Of a stretch of 10,260 bases of DNA, positions 6,509 through 10,260 are shown piece after piece. The notes beneath the pieces are model-generated. The model was not told where the DNA came from. It was given only the letters and a program-made list of their open reading frames with translations, and made no database searches. Source of the DNA: an uncultured Candidatus Saccharibacteria bacterium (GTDB lineage: Bacteria; Patescibacteriota; Saccharimonadia; Saccharimonadales; Saccharimonadaceae); contig CAOQNC010000019.1 of the NCBI GenBank assembly GCA_948511255.1, positions 1-10,260 of the forward strand, read 5' to 3'. The position numbers and the translations under genes were made by a program. Each line of letters opens with the position of its first letter. Position 1 is the stretch's first letter.

Positions 6509-7168
6509 ATGTCTAACCAATTATCCCTGGAGAAGCGTGTTGCGACCGGCAAGCAGCTCAAAGCCCTTCGCGCCGAAGGTCAAATTCCTTCCGTCGTTTA
6601 TGGCGGCGAAGCTCCAGTTTTGACCACTTCTAGCTATAACATTACCGAGAAAGTCTTGAACGAAGCTGGCTACCACTCCCCGATTCAACTCGATTTGGAT
6701 GGCAAGGCTCAGCTCGCTATCGTCAAGAATATTGACGTCGACCCGGTTAGCCGCCGCATTATCAACGTCGAGTTCCAGGCCGTTTCTGCCGATGAAGTTG
6801 TCGAAGCAATCACTCCGATCAAAATCGTCAACTTTGAATCCTCTGAAGCTTCGAAGAAGCACTACGTCATCCTTCAGGTTATGGAAGATGTTGAAGTTAA
6901 GGCTCAGCCGACCAACCTTCCTCAGGAAATTATCGTCGACGGCGCGAAACTCGCCGAGCTTGACGACAAGTTGACTCTGGCTGATCTCCAGCTCCCAGCT
7001 GGCGTTGCTCTTGCCGACAAAGAACTCTCCGACACGACCGTTATCGCGAACGTCTACGATCCGGCCGCCGAAGCTGCCGCTCGCGAAGCTGAAGATGCTG
7101 CCGCTAAGGCTGCTGATGCTAGCGCCGAAGCTGCTCCAGCCGCCGACGCCGAAGCTAAAGCTGAATAA
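6509..7168 (+). CDS. rplY: 50S ribosomal protein bL25 (CTC/TL5 family)
   Basis: bL25 binds 5S rRNA in the large subunit. The 219-residue protein is the long CTC/TL5 form: an N-terminal 5S-binding domain (about 1-95; LEKRV near the start, ALRAEGQIPSVVYGGE around 18-33 and NIDVDPVSRRIINVEFQ around 73-89 are typical) and a C-terminal beta domain (about 98-185; the segment ending in VKAQPTNLPQEIIVD is typical). It ends in a low-complexity Ala/Glu tail of ~35 residues with some Lys and Asp. The ATG at 6509 has AAAAGGAG at ideal spacing. An upstream TTG would add eight residues (MFTKRSYY) but has no ribosome site, so I reject it. The gene stands alone, convergent with the aldolase fusion and sharing its terminator. 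CPR genomes have reduced ribosomes, so retention of bL25 is worth noting. The assignment is secure. Confidence 0.95.
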   Translation: MSNQLSLEKRVATGKQLKALRAEGQIPSVVYGGEAPVLTTSSYNITEKVLNEAGYHSPIQLDLDGKAQLAIVKNIDVDPVSRRIINVEFQAVSADEVVEAITPIKIVNFESSEASKKHYVILQVMEDVEVKAQPTNLPQEIIVDGAKLAELDDKLTLADLQLPAGVALADKELSDTTVIANVYDPAAEAAAREAEDAAAKAADASAEAAPAADAEAKAE

Positions 7169-7180
7169 ATATAGCCTAGC

Positions 7181-7220
7181 AAAAAATCTCCCGCTACTCA
7201 TCGTAACGGGGGATATTTTT
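7181..7220 (+). terminator. Intrinsic terminator between rplY and the aldolase fusion gene
   Basis: TCTCCCG (7187-7193) pairs with CGGGGGA (7207-7213, one wobble), with flanking A-tract/T-tract pairs and a small inner TAC/GTA pairing. It ends in TATTTTT. On the - strand it also ends in a T-run (TTTTTT), so it may stop transcripts of the convergent gene ending at 7236 too, with one mismatch in place of the wobble. Confidence 0.85.
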
Positions 7221-7235
7221 ATTACTGCAGACCCC

Positions 7236-9083
7236 TCACCTTACCGCTTCCGCGTTCTCTTGCAACCGCCGGCGAAGCGCTGCCTGTGCCGCTTTTACGT
7301 TTTCTGGTTTGCCTTTCCAGGTCGCCGTTACCGAATCTTGCAGCGCCCGTCCGAACGCGAAACTCACCGGCCACGGGAACGGTCCATTTTGCTTGATCGC
7401 AGCCAAGTTCTTCGTCGCTTCCGTCGCCTCTTGACCGCCGCTAAGCAATAACACGCCTGCCAAATATTTCGGTACCGCATGCTTCAAGACCGCCGCTGTT
7501 GCCATACCGACTTCGTTCGCCGTTGGCTGAATCACGGCCTTCTTGCCAGCCAGAATCATATTCGTCTTTAGGAGGCAACCCGCAAGATCCACATGTCGCT
7601 CTTCAAGCTTTGCGAAGATCGCCGTAAGCACCCGGTCAGTCACCTCAATATCTTTCTCGGCTGTATAATCACCATCGCGCACAACATCACTCTCAACAAT
7701 CGGCACCAACCCGACCGATTGACATTCTCGCGCAAAGCTCGCCAGAAGCTCCGCATTCTTCTCGACCGCAATAAAAGTCGGCTTATCTCGCTCAATCACG
7801 AACTTCGCCCGCCATTTCGCAAACCGGAACCCCATATCATAATATGTTCGTAGTCGCTCCGTCAGGCCTTCCAGCCCCAATGTATAATCCTCACCAGTCA
7901 AAGCCAGCTTCGCCAGCCCCTGGTCGACCTTAATTCCCGGAATAATCCCTCGATTTGTCAAATAATCAACAAAGTTTTGCCCGCGTTCAGTCTCTTGTCG
8001 CGCCGTCTCGTCCGACAAAATCACTCCACTCGCGTAATCACGCAACTCTGGCGTTGTCAAAAGTAGTTCGCGATATGAGCGTCGCCGCGTGTCGTTCGAC
8101 GCAATCCCAAAACTCACCAATCGCTCGGTCAGAGTATTCGCCGATTCGTCCGCCGCCAAAATCCCTTTGCGCGGCGCCATGAGCGACTGCGCAATCAGCT
8201 TCAAATTCGCCCGCTTTTCTGCCTCGCCCTTCGCCAATTCCTGCAATTTGCGCATCGACAGGGAACCTTCCAGAGTCGCATGCTCTGCGTTGAGCTGCGC
8301 CCAAAGCACTGCATCTGCCGCCGAACCGCCCGCCGAAATCACCCCGAGCACGGTCGCCACAATCGTCGAATAAATCGTCAAATGCGTCATCATGTCCGTC
8401 CGGCTAAGACTCCAGCTCTCCTCAGCCTCGCCCAGCGCGATTTTCCGCGGGCTAATATGGCAAACCAGCTGCGTATTCGGCTTGTCGACCTCAATCTTGT
8501 CGACGATTTTCTCGTTCGTATGCACCGGCGGCTCACTCTCCAGGAACAAAATATCCGCCATTTCCGCCAAAACCTTCCCGGCTGGCGTCGTGTGCTTCTC
8601 GGCGTGCACCGCCAACTTCGTCGCCGGCGAAAATTTCAAAAAGTTCTTAATCTCATCGACTAATTTTGCCGACACGTTCGTCGACCGATCAACTAAAATC
8701 CACTCCGCCGCTCCCTGAGACGCGGCCGGCATTGCCCAGTCCGTCGCCTTCCGGGAGCTCGGCACGAAATACGTAATCTCCCCGTTATGCGAAAAGATAT
8801 AACGATAGTCCGCCGCCTCGTCCGCCCAAACAATCTCCCCCTCGCGCACCTCTGTTTTAGAATTCAAAATCGTCGCTTCGACCCCCAGTCGGTCCAGCAC
8901 CGACAGCGACACCGCCGCCCCGCCATACACACTCGTCCGTCGGAAAAAGCTATGCGCCTCCCCGTTAAACCCAAGATTCATCCAGTCAATTCCGTTCGCG
9001 TCCGTCTCAAAGTCATTCTGCCGGTCGTCCAGCTTCAGATAAACGTCTTTCAGTACATTCCCAATAATCAAAATCTTGCTCAT
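7236..9083 (-). CDS. PfkB-like domain fused to class I fructose-bisphosphate aldolase, 615 aa
   Basis: The C-terminal ~325 residues are an animal/plant-type class I aldolase, which splits fructose 1,6-bisphosphate into DHAP and glyceraldehyde 3-phosphate. By alignment from memory with rabbit muscle aldolase: D312 (ILAADES), K385 (GIKVD), K423 (FAKWR), E464 (PIVES), Schiff-base K506 (LLKTNM), S548 (LSGGQ) and R579 (FGRALQ); all are present. The N-terminal ~285 residues resemble PfkB/ribokinase sugar kinases: ILIIGNVLKDVYLKLD at the start, then YGGAAVSLSVLDRLG at 53-67. The place where PfkB enzymes carry DTTGAGD reads TDMMTHLTIY (229-238), so the catalytic Asp and anion hole appear lost. That would make the domain a pseudokinase or a sugar-phosphate sensor. 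The -10 box ends 6 nt before the ATG, so the message should be leaderless. Aldolase activity is well supported; kinase activity is doubtful. Confidence 0.93.
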   Translation of the reverse strand: MSKILIIGNVLKDVYLKLDDRQNDFETDANGIDWMNLGFNGEAHSFFRRTSVYGGAAVSLSVLDRLGVEATILNSKTEVREGEIVWADEAADYRYIFSHNGEITYFVPSSRKATDWAMPAASQGAAEWILVDRSTNVSAKLVDEIKNFLKFSPATKLAVHAEKHTTPAGKVLAEMADILFLESEPPVHTNEKIVDKIEVDKPNTQLVCHISPRKIALGEAEESWSLSRTDMMTHLTIYSTIVATVLGVISAGGSAADAVLWAQLNAEHATLEGSLSMRKLQELAKGEAEKRANLKLIAQSLMAPRKGILAADESANTLTERLVSFGIASNDTRRRSYRELLLTTPELRDYASGVILSDETARQETERGQNFVDYLTNRGIIPGIKVDQGLAKLALTGEDYTLGLEGLTERLRTYYDMGFRFAKWRAKFVIERDKPTFIAVEKNAELLASFARECQSVGLVPIVESDVVRDGDYTAEKDIEVTDRVLTAIFAKLEERHVDLAGCLLKTNMILAGKKAVIQPTANEVGMATAAVLKHAVPKYLAGVLLLSGGQEATEATKNLAAIKQNGPFPWPVSFAFGRALQDSVTATWKGKPENVKAAQAALRRRLQENAEAVR

Positions 9084-9089
9084 GCTTCC

Positions 9090-9098
9090 ATTATATCA
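9090..9098 (-). promoter_or_regulatory. Extended -10 promoter producing a leaderless PfkB-aldolase mRNA
   Basis: On the - strand TGATATAAT (9098-9090) lies 6 nt before the ATG at 9083. Transcription normally starts about 7 nt past the -10 box, which is the A of this ATG. No -35 box is convincing. The promoter is back-to-back with the + strand promoter at 9121-9149. Confidence 0.65.
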
Positions 9099-9120
9099 CG
9101 CCCCCTATAGAAAATAACTA

Positions 9121-9149
9121 TTGACTTTTTCGACCATCTGTGCTATAAT
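9121..9149 (+). promoter_or_regulatory. Near-consensus promoter P1 of the structured leader
   Basis: TTGACT (9121-9126), 17-nt spacer, TATAAT (9144-9149) with TG one base upstream (extended -10). Start expected near 9156. The terminator at 9175-9199 would end most transcripts after about 45 nt unless they read through toward the pilin-like gene. It is almost the same sequence as the promoter at 815-843 on the other strand. Confidence 0.8.
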
Positions 9150-9174
9150 GGTAATATAATAAGAAATCTTGTCC

Positions 9175-9199
9175 AAAAATCACCCCAAAGGTGGTTTTT
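9175..9199 (+). terminator. Early terminator T1 in the leader
   Basis: A 10-bp stem (9175-9184 with 9190-9199, one wobble) with a CCAAA loop; the right arm ends in TTTTT. It lies about 20 nt after the expected P1 start and directly before a second -10 box, so it separates two tandem promoters. Confidence 0.7.
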
Positions 9200-9200
9200 A

Positions 9201-9209
9201 TGTTATAAT
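9201..9209 (+). promoter_or_regulatory. Extended -10 promoter P2 of the structured RNA
   Basis: TGTTATAAT (hexamer 9204-9209) immediately after T1, with no -35 box. Transcription would begin near 9216, exactly at the 5' arm of the long hairpin, as expected for a small structured RNA. It matches the word used before the 309-aa gene (4600-4608). Confidence 0.55.
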
Positions 9210-9215
9210 GAAAGT

Positions 9216-9327
9216 GCTAAATCAAACAGTTTCGAGAACCCATTTAAGGGTACAATGCGGCTATTTACGCAGTTTTCTTAAATGGGAAGCTGTTTGGTTT
9301 AGCGACTTAGTAAATAGTCGCATTTTT
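9216..9327 (+). ncRNA. Candidate structured RNA or attenuator leader with pseudoknot potential
   Basis: P1 stem: 9216-9232 pairs with 9287-9303 (17 bp, two wobbles). A 6-nt bulge CGAGAA (9233-9238) leads to P2, 9239-9248 with 9277-9286 (10 bp, perfect). The 28-nt apical loop can form a small TGCG/CGCA hairpin (9256-9259/9268-9271). The same loop segment 9255-9268 is also complementary over 14 positions (one wobble) to 9310-9323, beyond P1. That pairing would be a pseudoknot and would capture the 3' arm of the terminator at 9302-9321. The transcript is thus either a ~110-nt stand-alone RNA or a switch controlling read-through into the gene at 9435, which has no -10 box of its own that I can find in 9330-9434. 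I match it to no known riboswitch class. From 9328 to 9421 I see only unstructured leader; a frame opening at 9329 has no ribosome site. Confidence 0.6.
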
Positions 9328-9328
9328 T
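9302..9328 (+). terminator. Terminator T2 at the end of the structured RNA
   Basis: GCGACT (9302-9307) pairs with AGTCGC (9316-9321) around an 8-nt loop, followed by ATTTTTT. Its 5' arm shares two bases with P1, and its 3' arm is complementary to the apical loop of the hairpin, so termination and the long-range pairing exclude each other. Confidence 0.75.
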
Positions 9329-9434
9329 ATGGCTCACGCCGGTATCAAAGCGCAACCATACAACAACCATTCGCAAAGCGCCGCGAGTCGCGTCGGTAAT
9401 GCCATCAGAAATGCCTCACCCAAAGGAGGTAATT

Positions 9435-9902
9435 ATGAAATACAAAACTATCATCGCGGCAGTTTTGATGCTAACTGCCGTGACCTTCGGCGCCGCTCGG
9501 CCAGCGCTCGCGGTCAAATGTCCGCCTCATAGCGAACGCAACCCTAGTGATGTCGAAGCAGAAGTTTCCGGCATTAACAGCGTCGCTCAATGCAACCTTC
9601 CCGTCGAGCAGAAAGGCGAAGGCCTCCTCGACCGGGTCTCGGCGGTTATCAATATCGTTCTCGGTATGGTCGGAATTATCGCCGTCGTCGTCATTATCGT
9701 CGGCGGCATCAGTTTTATCACGTCTCAAGGCGATCCCGGTAAAGTCATGAAGACCCGCAACACGATTCTTTACGGCGTCGTCGGGATCGTCGTTGCATTG
9801 TCCGCCTTCTTAATCGTCAACTTCGTACTTGATAGTCTTTTCAGTAGCAAAACGACGTCTACTCCCTCGTCGAGTTCATCCTCCTCATCGCAAGAAAAAT
9901 AG
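9435..9902 (+). CDS. TrbC/VirB2-like pilin-type membrane protein, 155 aa
   Basis: A signal peptide (core 5-25, likely cleavage ALA|VK after 26) is followed by a short ectodomain with two Cys (29 and 53), which could form a disulphide. Two hydrophobic helices (about 70-95 and 109-133) follow, separated by a polar hairpin SQGDPGKVMKTRNT; the protein ends in a Ser/Thr-rich low-complexity tail. This is the layout of TrbC/VirB2 major pilins of type IV secretion systems, whose mature form is two helices; similar small proteins are common in CPR genomes. No other secretion gene lies in the window, so a pilus role is inferred from architecture only. The start at 9435 follows AAAGGAGG at good spacing; an upstream ATG (9399) would disrupt the signal peptide. 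Transcription probably comes through the structured leader upstream. A terminator follows at 9910. Confidence 0.8.
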   Translation: MKYKTIIAAVLMLTAVTFGAARPALAVKCPPHSERNPSDVEAEVSGINSVAQCNLPVEQKGEGLLDRVSAVINIVLGMVGIIAVVVIIVGGISFITSQGDPGKVMKTRNTILYGVVGIVVALSAFLIVNFVLDSLFSSKTTSTPSSSSSSSSQEK

Positions 9903-9909
9903 TCCGTCA

Positions 9910-9935
9910 AAAATCCCCTCATAGGAGGGGATTTT
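9910..9935. terminator. Bidirectional terminator between the pilin-like gene and rpmA
   Basis: AAAATCCCCTC (9910-9920) pairs perfectly with GAGGGGATTTT (9925-9935) around ATAG. A/T tracts on both sides make it usable in either direction, ending the pilin-like gene (stop 9900-9902) and rpmA (stop 9977-9979) from the other strand. Confidence 0.9.
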
Positions 9936-9976
9936 CAGTAATTGCGTAATCTCAAAAACAACAAGCCCGCGAACTT

Positions 9977-10249
9977 TTAGCGTACTTCAACGCGCACGCG
10001 TGGCACGTTTTTGCCAGAGAAGTGCGACTTTTTCGTCTTCACGAAAGTCACCACGCCGTCTTTCGCTGCATGAATCGTGAAATTGCGGCTCATGTAAGTC
10101 CCAGGGCCAGCAATCTTGGTGCTACCAGTCTGGCGCACGAGGACTTCGCCGTTGCGAACTTTTTGGCCACCGAAACGCTTCACACCGAGGCGTTGGCCGG
10201 CGTTGTTATGGATGTTTTTGGCGGTACCGCCAGCTTTGACATGTGACAT
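9977..10249 (-). CDS. rpmA: 50S ribosomal protein bL27
   Basis: bL27 sits near the peptidyl-transferase centre, its flexible N-terminus reaching toward the P-site tRNA. The 90-residue protein begins MSHVKAGGTAKNIHNNAGQ and continues RLGVKRFGGQKVRNGEVLVRQ, the hallmark segment of the family, then TKIAGPGTYMSRNFTIHA and GVVTFVKTKKS. The length is normal and the C-terminus is basic (VPRVRVEVR). The start is the ATG at 10249; only a purine-rich GAAGAAG is visible upstream before the window ends. Members of this family start with a short N-terminus or, in Firmicutes, a cleaved extension; no extension is present here. In most bacteria rplU (bL21) precedes rpmA, so it may lie just beyond the right edge on this strand. 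The terminator at 9910-9935 ends the unit. Confidence 0.97.
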   Translation of the reverse strand: MSHVKAGGTAKNIHNNAGQRLGVKRFGGQKVRNGEVLVRQTGSTKIAGPGTYMSRNFTIHAAKDGVVTFVKTKKSHFSGKNVPRVRVEVR

Positions 10250-10260
10250 ACTACTTCTTC

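Noticed and set aside
9329..9532. A 67-aa frame beginning directly after the T-run of terminator T2
   Set aside because: There is no ribosome-binding site, and its second half is a shifted reading of the pilin-like gene's signal peptide region.
1..10260. CRISPR arrays, insertion sequences, rRNA and tRNA genes
   Set aside because: I looked for regularly spaced repeats, terminal inverted repeats with transposase motifs, and tRNA cloverleaf signatures (GGTTCRA T-arm with acceptor pairing) and found none convincing; the paired 16-bp repeats at 3807-3843 are only two copies.

Overview
The window looks like a chromosome segment of a Candidate Phyla Radiation (Patescibacteria) bacterium, most likely a Saccharibacteria (TM7) relative. 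This is an inference from gene content, compact layout and protein style, not from a marker tree. UGA is used as a stop (for example in the aldolase fusion gene), so the UGA=Gly code of Gracilibacteria/SR1 is not in use. Base composition is moderate (about half G+C by eye), except for a visibly AT-richer island at about 5640-6480.

Layout. 1-115: the C-terminal tail of an unidentified + strand gene, then a strong hairpin. 117-749 (-): a hypothetical protein with a near-consensus promoter. 902-3775 (+): uvrA, apparently leaderless. 3950-4543 and 4629-5558 (+): two exported proteins, a small beta-rich surface protein and a DUF916/WxL-interacting-like protein with a C-terminal membrane anchor; each has its own promoter and terminator. 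5563-6389 (-): a polytopic membrane protein split over two frames. The split lies exactly at a U UUU UUC slippery heptamer, followed after 8 nt by a long stem-loop. 6509-7168 (+): ribosomal protein bL25. 7236-9083 (-): a PfkB-like domain fused to a class I fructose-bisphosphate aldolase, again apparently leaderless. 9084-9434: a long non-coding region with divergent promoters, two intrinsic terminators and a ~110-nt RNA with a long hairpin and a possible pseudoknot/antiterminator. 9435-9902 (+): a two-helix TrbC/VirB2-like pilin-type protein. 9977-10249 (-): ribosomal protein bL27 (rpmA), running in from the right edge.

How it fits together. Most genes stand alone with recognisable -10 boxes (TATAAT, often with an upstream TG) and GC-rich or AT-flanked intrinsic terminators; convergent neighbours share terminators. 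Two start modes coexist: Shine-Dalgarno-led genes (both surface proteins, the split membrane gene, bL25, the pilin-like gene) and genes whose -10 box lies so close to the ATG that the mRNA should be nearly or fully leaderless (uvrA, the PfkB-aldolase fusion). The surface proteins and the pilin-like protein are the kind of envelope inventory expected of an epibiotic cell, but no host interaction can be read from sequence alone.

The two observations most worth following are the candidate -1 frameshift signal at 5872-5943 and the structured RNA leader at 9216-9327.
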